Of a stretch of 5,688 nucleotides of DNA, positions 1 through 5,688 are shown in pieces. The DNA is taken from contig CALCGS010000085.1 of NCBI GenBank assembly GCA_937901165.1, forward strand, positions 1 through 5,688, in the 5' to 3' direction. Made by a program: the position numbers and the translations under genes. The notes under the pieces are model-generated. The model searched no databases. It saw nothing but the letters and a program-made list of their open reading frames with translations, and had not been told where the DNA came from. Within the stretch, counting starts at the first letter, position 1; each line of letters opens with the position of its first letter. The DNA comes from an uncultured Alphaproteobacteria bacterium. Lineage in GTDB: Bacteria > Pseudomonadota > Alphaproteobacteria > Rs-D84.

Positions 1-111
1 AGCACCAAAGGTGAAGAATTTGATTTTGGTGGATGGATACACAATTTGGGACAAAAAGTATGGCATTTTCCATCCAACCTTCTTGATAAAATTGGTAGTA
101 AAATAGAATAA
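1..111 (+). CDS. 3' end of an unidentified gene (partial)
   Basis: Frame 1 is open from the window edge to a TAA at 109-111, giving the last 36 residues of a protein whose start lies to the left. The tail reads as an amphipathic, mildly basic end (…GGWIHNLGQKVW…LLDKIGSKIE). It is too short to identify. The next gene starts 12 bases after this stop, with its ribosome site directly behind the stop codon, so the two genes are probably co-transcribed. By context this could be another component of the same secretion or conjugation apparatus, perhaps a paralogous membrane protein, since the following protein also ends in a Lys/Trp-rich amphipathic tail. That link is only a guess. Confidence 0.6.
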   Translation, partial: STKGEEFDFGGWIHNLGQKVWHFPSNLLDKIGSKIE

Positions 112-112
112 A

Positions 113-117
113 AAGGA
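113..117 (+). promoter_or_regulatory. Ribosome binding site that decides the start at 124
   Basis: AAGGA lies at 113-117. It directly abuts the in-frame TTG at 118, which leaves no spacer, but sits six bases before the GTG at 124, a normal spacing. The GTG is therefore the more likely start of the membrane-protein gene. Confidence 0.6.
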
Positions 118-123
118 TTGTCT

Positions 124-1422
124 GTGATAAAAAATTTAAAATCTTTTTTAATTAAATTAATGGTTATGTGCTTACCACTATTTTCGGTTTGCCCTGTATT
201 CGCAGACGATATTGTTAATGGGGTTGGTGATTTTGGTTCGTGGGCCACAGACGAAAATAAAGAAATATTGATTGGCAATGTTAAAACAGATATAGAAAAT
301 TTTAATCCGTCAAATAACATAACCAATTCATCTGCATCTTTGATTGTAAAAGTAAGTGTTGCTTTTATGCGTGCCATGTCGGAAATCGGTAATATTTTAG
401 ATATTTCTTTATTACATTTTGCTGTCGTTTTCCTTATTGTTGCGTTTGCTTTTTGGATATTTTTTGAATCTTATCAAATGATGACATCGGGCAGTGATGT
501 AAAAAAATTAGCAGAAAATATTATAAAAAAAGGCCTGCTTATTACTGGCTGGATTATTATTTTAAATTTTGGTCCTGCAAAAATTTTTACTTTTGTTATG
601 GGGCCAATACTTTCTGTGGGAACATATCTGGCTAATTTTATTTTAAATTCTGTGACAAGTGCGACCGGCATATCACTTGATTCTTGTGATAACATATTGC
701 CATACATACAACAAAACCTTGTCAATCCAGCCAATAGCGGTGATGTTTTAATAAATCCAGAAGCCGCACGCGATATTATATGCCTGCCAAATAGAATGAC
801 ATCTTTTTTTGATACAACTATTAAAATTGGTTGGGATTGGATTATTGGTGGTTTAGGACAAAGCACATTTTCTTTCTTTGCAGGATGTATTCTTATCTTT
901 TATTCTTTGCGTGGAATTTGGAAATTTGCTTTTATTGCACTTGGTATCGTTGCAGATTTGTTTTTAGCCATAATAATGTTGCCATTTACCGCTGTTGCTG
1001 AAACAGTTTCTAAAACATCTTATAAAGGTGTTGCTGGTGATATTTATAATACTTTTTTAAGTATTTTTAGTGCTTCAAAATTAGATTCTATAATAAATAA
1101 ATTTATTAGTGCCGCCATACATTTTGTTTCACTTGCTATTATCGTTGGTGTTGCAAGTGCTTTGATGTCCAGTATTGTAAATATAGATGCAATAAATACT
1201 TTACCAAATTTAAATGCACAACCTGCTATTATTTTATTGATTACGCTGGCATTGACAATTCATTTAATTACAAAATCAGATGAATTAGCCACAAAATGGA
1301 GTGGCGGTATAGAAACAAGCCTTGGTACAGATAAATTCAAATCAGATGTTAAAGGTTTGTGGAAAAGGTCTGTATCAACAACACTAGATTGGGCAAAAGC
1401 AATAAAAAAAGCACGTGAATAA
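124..1422 (+). CDS. VirB6/TrbL-like type IV secretion membrane protein
   Basis: Predicted inner-membrane protein of 432 residues from the GTG start; a TTG two codons upstream is the longer alternative. Seen: a basic N-terminus and hydrophobic core ending PVFA before DD, a good type I signal peptide (cut near residue 27). A polar stretch follows, then hydrophobic segments at about 96-114, 137-158, 160-175, 240-262, 265-288, 328-350 and 366-382. A hydrophilic loop of about 60 residues (177-238) holds two cysteines, at 188 and 219. The C-terminus is basic and amphipathic, probably cytoplasmic. This layout, with helices clustered around a central loop, is that of the VirB6/TrbL family, which forms part of the inner-membrane channel of type IV secretion and conjugation systems. 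No single diagnostic motif is visible, so another polytopic protein is possible. It follows the gene ending at 111 in a probable operon and is the last gene of it, meeting the helicase gene tail to tail. Confidence 0.55.
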   Translation: MIKNLKSFLIKLMVMCLPLFSVCPVFADDIVNGVGDFGSWATDENKEILIGNVKTDIENFNPSNNITNSSASLIVKVSVAFMRAMSEIGNILDISLLHFAVVFLIVAFAFWIFFESYQMMTSGSDVKKLAENIIKKGLLITGWIIILNFGPAKIFTFVMGPILSVGTYLANFILNSVTSATGISLDSCDNILPYIQQNLVNPANSGDVLINPEAARDIICLPNRMTSFFDTTIKIGWDWIIGGLGQSTFSFFAGCILIFYSLRGIWKFAFIALGIVADLFLAIIMLPFTAVAETVSKTSYKGVAGDIYNTFLSIFSASKLDSIINKFISAAIHFVSLAIIVGVASALMSSIVNIDAINTLPNLNAQPAIILLITLALTIHLITKSDELATKWSGGIETSLGTDKFKSDVKGLWKRSVSTTLDWAKAIKKARE

Positions 1423-1423
1423 A

Positions 1424-3487
1424 CTATAATACTTCTATGTATTCTTTGGCAACTTTCTTTATACCTTTGTTTTTGAAAGCGATGGTTAGTATGCCGTTAT
1501 TTTCTTCGATAACAACACCAGAACCCAAATCGGAATGGGATACTAATTTGCCAACCAATTTTTCACTTTGATTTTTTACACTATTAAATCCAAAATTTCT
1601 GTTTGTATTATGATTTAATGTTGTTCGTCCACCAGAAAAATCAAGAAATCGAGTATCCATTTCAGATATAAAACGGCTGGGGCTGTTATATTGACGGGTA
1701 CCGTACACAAATCGCGACATTGTATTTGTTATTATTGCATATTGACGTGCGCGCGTTATTGCAACATACGCCAAACGTCTTTCTTCTTCGATACTGCCAT
1801 CGTTTATTGATTTTTCATTTGGAAATATGCCTTCTTCCCATCCTGGTAAAAATACAGTTTCAAATTCAAGCCCCTTGGCCGCGTGTATCGTCATTATGTT
1901 TACAGCATCATTATCAGCAACCACAACATCAGAATCATTATCATCAGTCATCATTAAAGATGCTTCTTCCAGAAAATCATGTAAAGAATCGTATTTTATA
2001 ATTACATTGTTTATCAATTCTTTGATATTTGATATTCTATCCTGTGCATCAGAATCTTTGGATGTTGCCCACATATTCATATAACCCGCGGCATCTAATA
2101 ATTGTTTTACAGCATCTTTTGGTGACATGTTTTCCCAATCAAAATCAAATGCAGATAAAAATTCATTCGCATTTGCACGTTGCTTTGCCGATAATTCAAC
2201 CATCCGTAATCCATCCATTAAATTTTTACCAGCCAATCTTAATTTATCAATCGCAGCCCCACCAAAACCACGTCTTGGTTTACCGATAATTCTCAAAAAC
2301 GACATATCGTCAAATGGATGAACCAACAAACGAATATAAGCAATCACATCGCGGATTTCAGCCCTGTCATAAAACTTGGTTGCACCAATCAATCTGTATT
2401 GTATACCACGACGTGCAAATTCTTCTTCAAATGGACGCGACAAAGTTCCAGAACGTATTAAAACAACAATATCATTATAATTTTTTCCATGTCTAATAAT
2501 TGAATCCGATATTATCTTTACTTCGTCAATATCAGATGGAACCGTCAATATATGTACTTTATCCCCCATATTTTTCGAATCACACGTTGTTAAATCTTTG
2601 CCAAGACGACCAGAATTATTGCGTATTAGAGAATTTGCCGCACCCAAAATATTACCAGTACTGCGATAATTTGTTTCCAACCTGATAATTTTTGCCCCAG
2701 GAAAAGTTTTATCAAAATTTAATATATTTTTTATTTCCGCACCACGCCATGAATAAATAGATTGGTCATCATCACCAACACAACAAATATTTGGATTTTC
2801 TTTGTCCTTGGTTAAACAAGTTAGTAATTGCATTTGTGCCATATTTGTATCTTGAAATTCATCAACCAAAATATATCTAAACTGATTTTGATATTTTTCT
2901 AGCACATCTGAATTTTTTTCAAACAATTCGATTACTTTTAATATAATATCACCAAAATCAATCGCCCCCAATCGCAATAATTCGGCATTATAAGCATCAA
3001 AAAGACGACTGTTTTTAGTATTTTCAAAATACCCCTTGTCCTTGATTCTGGAAAATTCTTCAACATATTCAGCAGGTTTTTTAGTTGTCGCAATTCCCAA
3101 ATTATCCATTACCGTTTTTATAACAGATTTTTGGTCGTCTTCACCATATATTAAAAAATCATTACGCAATCCCAAACGACCACAATTAGAACGTAAAATT
3201 CGCAAACACATCGAATGAAATGTTCCACACCATATATCCCCAGAGTTAAATTCACCCTGGGACATTGATGCCAATCGTGATTTCATTTCATTTGCCGCCT
3301 TGTTTGTAAATGTTAGCGATAAAATTTGCCACGGTGCACATAAAGATTGTGATAAAATATAACCAATTCTGGTGGTTAAAACACGCGTTTTACCAGTACC
3401 AGCCCCAGCCAACACCAATAACGGTCCATCTGTTTGTTGAACAGCCTGTAATTGCGCACTATTAAGATTTTGTAGATTTAGATTCAT
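1424..3487 (-). CDS. uvrD: UvrD/PcrA superfamily 1 DNA helicase
   Basis: ATP-driven 3'-5' DNA helicase of the UvrD/PcrA/Rep group, acting in excision and mismatch repair and in removing proteins from replicating DNA. All SF1A motifs are present in 687 residues: the Q motif LNSAQLQAVQ (about 8-17), Walker A AGAGTGKT (27-34), Ia LTFTNKAANEM, Ib GTFHSMCLRIL, Walker B VDEFQD (208-213), motif III GDDDQSIYSWRGA (238-250), IV LETNYRST, V TIHAAKGLEF (533-542) and VI RLAYVAITRAR (571-581). The last 45 residues (VSHSDLGSGVV… to IEVL) resemble the C-terminal Tudor-like RNA-polymerase-binding domain of PcrA/UvrD, which argues against Rep. The length is slightly below the usual 720 or so. The start is taken as ATG at 3487; a TTG at 3505 would add six residues but has no ribosome site and lies upstream of the -10 box. 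The gene is divergent from dnaQ and ends one base from the membrane-protein gene. Confidence 0.96.
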   Translation of the reverse strand: MNLNLQNLNSAQLQAVQQTDGPLLVLAGAGTGKTRVLTTRIGYILSQSLCAPWQILSLTFTNKAANEMKSRLASMSQGEFNSGDIWCGTFHSMCLRILRSNCGRLGLRNDFLIYGEDDQKSVIKTVMDNLGIATTKKPAEYVEEFSRIKDKGYFENTKNSRLFDAYNAELLRLGAIDFGDIILKVIELFEKNSDVLEKYQNQFRYILVDEFQDTNMAQMQLLTCLTKDKENPNICCVGDDDQSIYSWRGAEIKNILNFDKTFPGAKIIRLETNYRSTGNILGAANSLIRNNSGRLGKDLTTCDSKNMGDKVHILTVPSDIDEVKIISDSIIRHGKNYNDIVVLIRSGTLSRPFEEEFARRGIQYRLIGATKFYDRAEIRDVIAYIRLLVHPFDDMSFLRIIGKPRRGFGGAAIDKLRLAGKNLMDGLRMVELSAKQRANANEFLSAFDFDWENMSPKDAVKQLLDAAGYMNMWATSKDSDAQDRISNIKELINNVIIKYDSLHDFLEEASLMMTDDNDSDVVVADNDAVNIMTIHAAKGLEFETVFLPGWEEGIFPNEKSINDGSIEEERRLAYVAITRARQYAIITNTMSRFVYGTRQYNSPSRFISEMDTRFLDFSGGRTTLNHNTNRNFGFNSVKNQSEKLVGKLVSHSDLGSGVVIEENNGILTIAFKNKGIKKVAKEYIEVL

Positions 3488-3501
3488 ATCTTTATTATAA
3501 T
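3473..3501 (+). promoter_or_regulatory. Candidate dnaQ promoter sharing the palindromic -10 box
   Basis: On the plus strand the same AT palindrome offers a perfect TATAAT at 3496-3501. The hexamer 17 bases upstream, TAGATT at 3473-3478, matches the -35 consensus at only three positions and lies inside the start of uvrD. It would give a start near 3508 and a leader of about 40 bases ahead of dnaQ. The weak -35 makes this less certain than the promoter on the other strand. Confidence 0.4.
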
Positions 3502-3523
3502 ACAACCAGTCATATTAAATCAA
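3494..3523 (-). promoter_or_regulatory. Predicted sigma-70-type promoter of uvrD
   Basis: On the minus strand TTGATT (3523-3518) and a perfect TATAAT (3499-3494) are separated by 18 bases. The -35 box matches consensus at four of six positions. Six bases separate the -10 box from the ATG at 3487, so the predicted transcription start coincides with the start codon and the mRNA may be leaderless. No purine-rich ribosome site stands before the ATG beyond a weak AAAGA, which agrees with this reading. Confidence 0.6.
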
Positions 3524-3534
3524 AATCTTATTTT

Positions 3535-3539
3535 AAGGA
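3535..3539 (+). promoter_or_regulatory. Ribosome binding site of dnaQ
   Basis: AAGGA eight bases before the ATG at 3548, followed by an A-rich spacer. It fixes the dnaQ start and contrasts with uvrD, which has no such site. Confidence 0.75.
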
Positions 3540-3547
3540 ATAAAAAA

Positions 3548-4225
3548 ATGAATCGTATTATTTGCTTTGATATTGAAACAACAGGATTTGATTATGCACA
3601 CGGCGACAGATGCATTGAAATCGGTGCTGTGGAATTGGTTGATGGAAAATTAACCGATAATACTTTCCATGAATACATAAATCCAGAAGGTAAAATTATT
3701 CCACCAGAAACATATATGGTTCATAAAATATCTAATGCTTTTTTGGAAGACAAACCAAAAATGGATGTAATTGCACCAAAGTTTCTTGAATTTATTGGTA
3801 CAAGTCCAGTTGTGGCACATAATGGTTTTGATTTTGACTTTCCTTTTATGAATTGCGAATTGGCAAAACTAAATTTGCCACCAATTCCACGCGAACAACA
3901 AATGGATTCTATTGTTATTGCAAGAAATCGCGTATATGGTCCCAAAAGTTATACTTTGGACGCATTGGCAAAATGGTTTGGTATTTCTTTGACCGCACGT
4001 GCCGATGCACATGGTGCTTTGATTGACTCTGAAATTTTGGCCAAGGTATTTTTAGAACTAGAAAACACAGAACCCGCCCCAGATATCAACGAAGTAATTG
4101 CGAAACAACATACTGCAATGTTAAATCACCCAAAAATAGGTCAAAATTTTCCATACAGAAAATTTAACCCAACCCCAGATGAATTACAAAATCATAATAA
4201 TTGTATAGAACAAATAAATAAGTAA
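3548..4225 (+). CDS. dnaQ: DNA polymerase III epsilon subunit (3'-5' exonuclease)
   Basis: Proofreading exonuclease of the replicative polymerase: it removes mispaired 3' nucleotides and binds the alpha subunit. The 225 residues carry a complete DEDDh active site: FDIETTG supplies D8 and E10, AHNGFDFDF supplies D95, and HGALID supplies H155 and D160. Other epsilon landmarks are VHKISNAFLEDKP (58-70) and YTLDALAKWFGI (135-146). After the exonuclease domain comes a Pro/Glu-rich linker, then a tail (FNPTPDELQNHNNCIEQINK) that lines up with the E. coli epsilon tail as I recall it (F-x-x-T-x-[DP]-E-[IL]-x-x-H), the part that contacts alpha. This marks it as the true replicative subunit rather than a generic DnaQ-like exonuclease. 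It lacks the last residues of the 243-residue E. coli protein. The gene is divergent from uvrD and has its own ribosome site; its stop codon lies within the terminator stem. Confidence 0.95.
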   Translation: MNRIICFDIETTGFDYAHGDRCIEIGAVELVDGKLTDNTFHEYINPEGKIIPPETYMVHKISNAFLEDKPKMDVIAPKFLEFIGTSPVVAHNGFDFDFPFMNCELAKLNLPPIPREQQMDSIVIARNRVYGPKSYTLDALAKWFGISLTARADAHGALIDSEILAKVFLELENTEPAPDINEVIAKQHTAMLNHPKIGQNFPYRKFNPTPDELQNHNNCIEQINK

Positions 4226-4259
4226 ATAAAAAATTCCCAAATTGGGAATTTTTTATTTA
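4223..4259. terminator. Bidirectional rho-independent terminator
   Basis: A perfect 18-bp inverted repeat (arms 4223-4240 and 4242-4259) is centred on a single A at 4241. The core AATTCCCAA/TTGGGAATT forms the hairpin, and the outer A-run and T-run supply TTTTTT after the stem on both strands. It can stop dnaQ transcripts moving right and transcripts of the cysteine-rich gene moving left. The dnaQ TAA stop (4223-4225) is the first three bases of the left arm. The 27 bases from 4260 to 4286 hold nothing else recognisable. Confidence 0.88.
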
Positions 4260-4286
4260 CATCTATATTTATTAACCCACATATGA

Positions 4287-5688
4287 CTAATTCTTATCAA
4301 CCTTTTGTACTTCTTCATCTGGTGGTGTATCATCAACATTAATTGGTGGTATATCTGGGATTACGGGTATAATATACCGTTCACAATTATCGTAACTACC
4401 CACCTTATATAAACTTTTACATCTACAATTTGTTGTAACACAACCACCTCGTGTGTTTGTAGCATCTGCATTTTCACAACTTGCATCATATGTAGAATTT
4501 ACCGGACAATTCGCCAAAGTACACCCATCATTTTCTTTATTAGCTGTACCACCAGATATTGTACCGGCACATGTTTTACAAATTCCATTTTCACGATATT
4601 GGTTATTTAAACAAGAAACAACACACGAACCGTTATACACACTATATCCTGTATCACATTTACAATTTGAATTTACCCATCCACCGATAGTTCCCCAAAC
4701 ATCCGCAGCATCTACCCCTGTTGCATCATACGTGGAATTTGCTGGACACCCCAAGGATTGATAAAAGATTTCAGAAATTTCATCTATACATGCATTTTTA
4801 TCGTCTTCCGTACATGATGTATCCGGTGCATCTTTTAATACACTATACGCACATGTCAATGCAACATTTCTACACGCACCAACCATAACATTTTTTATAC
4901 TGGATATAGTGGCATTCGAACTCCATGAATTTATTTGCGATATTTGATTATTATAACAAGTTGCAACATCTTTTAAACATGTTGATGCATAATCAGAATT
5001 TATTTTATATTGTGCCGCACGTATACTGACAATTGCACGTTGAATATAATTTACAACAACTTCATTATATGGCTCATATACCGAGTTTTTCCCAGCTTTT
5101 ACATAAGTGTAATCTTGGCATTTATCCAACACAGCACGACAAAGTCCACCATCCTTAACTGTTGCACCCGTCCCTATCTTTTTCATCAAATAATTCACAA
5201 TACATGCACCATCACCATTTTGACATGTACTATCAGATGCAGAGCCAGAAATAAATTCAGTTGTAATATTTGTATTATTATAATTGGTCATAAATGCAGT
5301 TATATTTGCAATATTTTTACCCAAAACCACACTACCGTTTTCATCGATATATCTCTTGGTTGGGTCCAGACACTTTACATAATCACTACCGCAAACCATA
5401 TCATCCAGCATACAAGTTTCCAGCGCACCAATACAACCCTTAACATCATATTGATTTTTATTTTGCAATACCGCCAAACGAGCCTTTTGCAACATTAAAT
5501 TCGCACTGCGCACATTATTGGTTAATGTGTCGTTTAATTTATTCAAACCTTGTTCATAAGCAATACAATCTTTGGCAATAGCCAAATCATAATTACCAGA
5601 AATTTGATTTTCTGTTCCACCAGCATCTTTGCAACGATTCAACACTGTTTTGCAACGTTTTTTTGCTTCGTTATAAAGTGCAGTTCCG
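4287..5688 (-). CDS. Cysteine-rich, probably secreted protein (5' end off window)
   Basis: Function not recognised. The frame is open from the right edge to a TAG at 4287-4289, giving 466 C-terminal residues; the GTG at 5643-5645 is an internal Val, since the frame continues upstream without a stop. There are 31 cysteines. Residues 1-300 look mostly helical and carry eight CX6C pairs (such as CKTVLNRC, CRAVLDKC, CLKDVATC), four of whose cysteines form a run spaced exactly seven apart (85, 92, 99, 106). Residues about 314-435 are loop-like Cys modules: CPANSTYDA…CKC…C, then CLNNQYRENGICKTC, then CPVNSTYDA…CRC…C. The tail is proline-rich and acidic (VIPDIPPINVDDTPPDEE). Such a cysteine count implies oxidative folding outside the cytoplasm; a signal peptide would lie off the window. 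A surface or adhesin-like role is plausible but unproven. There is no transmembrane segment in the visible part. The gene is convergent with dnaQ and shares its terminator. Confidence 0.85.
   Translation of the reverse strand, partial: GTALYNEAKKRCKTVLNRCKDAGGTENQISGNYDLAIAKDCIAYEQGLNKLNDTLTNNVRSANLMLQKARLAVLQNKNQYDVKGCIGALETCMLDDMVCGSDYVKCLDPTKRYIDENGSVVLGKNIANITAFMTNYNNTNITTEFISGSASDSTCQNGDGACIVNYLMKKIGTGATVKDGGLCRAVLDKCQDYTYVKAGKNSVYEPYNEVVVNYIQRAIVSIRAAQYKINSDYASTCLKDVATCYNNQISQINSWSSNATISSIKNVMVGACRNVALTCAYSVLKDAPDTSCTEDDKNACIDEISEIFYQSLGCPANSTYDATGVDAADVWGTIGGWVNSNCKCDTGYSVYNGSCVVSCLNNQYRENGICKTCAGTISGGTANKENDGCTLANCPVNSTYDASCENADATNTRGGCVTTNCRCKSLYKVGSYDNCERYIIPVIPDIPPINVDDTPPDEEVQKVDKN
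4383..4508 (-). repeat. Cys module, copy 2 of a 42-codon repeat
   Basis: Encodes CPVNSTYDAS…GGCVTTNCRC…DNC, the second copy, next to the proline-rich tail. A second conserved DNA block, acatctacaatttg at 4419-4432, matches copy 1 at 4656-4669 with one mismatch and an offset of 237 bases, so the copies differ by one codon of insertion or deletion inside the module. Copy 2 has two cysteines (module positions 11 and 23) that copy 1 lacks, which could form an additional disulfide. Confidence 0.75.
4623..4748 (-). repeat. Cys module, copy 1 of a 42-codon repeat
   Basis: Encodes CPANSTYDAT…GGWVNSNCKC…GSC within the cysteine-rich protein. It begins 240 bases upstream (in gene orientation) of copy 2 and has the same length. 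Its first 20 or so bases are nearly identical to copy 2: 4721-4740 matches 4481-4500 at 18 of 20 positions. It has Gly and Trp where copy 2 has two extra cysteines. Confidence 0.75.

Noticed and set aside
172..201. Lipoprotein signal in the VirB6-like protein (cysteine in the LFSVC stretch)
   Set aside because: The residues before the Cys do not fit a lipobox, since Val is at -1 and Phe at -3; cleavage after PVFA by signal peptidase I fits better.
474..866. Minus-strand open frame of 130 codons opposite the VirB6-like gene
   Set aside because: No recognisable motif or ribosome site, and it lies wholly within a convincing membrane-protein gene.
1400..1424. CACGTG followed on the minus strand by a T-run, as a possible uvrD terminator
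   Set aside because: The stem is only a 6-bp self-palindrome with no loop, so it cannot form a stable hairpin; I do not call a terminator.
1720..2685. Several short plus-strand open frames opposite uvrD
   Set aside because: They overlap one another and lie antisense to a helicase gene with every motif intact; their translations are compositionally odd.
5010..5498. Plus-strand open frame of 162 codons opposite the cysteine-rich gene
   Set aside because: It is a shadow of the real minus-strand frame: a low-complexity Thr/Ile/Cys-rich translation with no domain or ribosome site.
5643..5645. GTG as the start of the cysteine-rich protein
   Set aside because: The frame stays open to the window edge, adding 14 residues that include another CX6C cysteine, and there is no ribosome site; the true start lies outside.

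Overview
The window is AT-rich bacterial DNA with short spacers, AAGGA-type ribosome sites and proteins rich in Lys, Asn and Ile. The DnaQ and UvrD sequences look proteobacterial, and the DnaQ most resembles the alphaproteobacterial form as I remember it. The combination of an AT-rich genome, a VirB6/TrbL-like secretion protein and a very cysteine-rich extracytoplasmic protein fits a host-associated alphaproteobacterium, for example a gut or intracellular lineage. That placement is inference; there is no rRNA here to settle it.

Layout. Positions 1-111 are the 3' end of a plus-strand gene. It is followed after 12 bases by a plus-strand gene (124-1422) for a polytopic membrane protein with a signal peptide, resembling VirB6/TrbL of type IV secretion systems; the two look like one operon entering from the left. 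Facing it tail to tail, one base away, is a complete UvrD/PcrA helicase gene on the minus strand (1424-3487). A 60-bp divergent spacer separates the helicase from dnaQ, the proofreading epsilon subunit of DNA polymerase III (3548-4225, plus). A perfect 18-bp inverted repeat with T-runs at both ends (4223-4259) closes dnaQ and also serves the next gene. That gene, on the minus strand from beyond the right edge to 4287, encodes a secreted-looking protein with 31 cysteines in 466 visible residues.

How the genes relate. uvrD and dnaQ are replication/repair genes that share a divergent control region whose central element, TATTATAATA, is a perfect palindrome and so offers a -10 hexamer on both strands. 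The membrane protein and the cysteine-rich protein probably belong to the cell envelope or secretion; nothing here shows that they act together. Apart from the 60-bp divergent spacer and the terminator spacer there is no non-coding DNA of note. I saw no tRNA, rRNA, CRISPR array, insertion sequence or attachment site.

The most unusual content is the cysteine-rich protein: a ladder of CX6C motifs in its helical part, followed by two diverged 42-codon Cys modules and a proline/acidic tail. The rest is well-recognised machinery, with interesting details in how promoters and terminators are packed.
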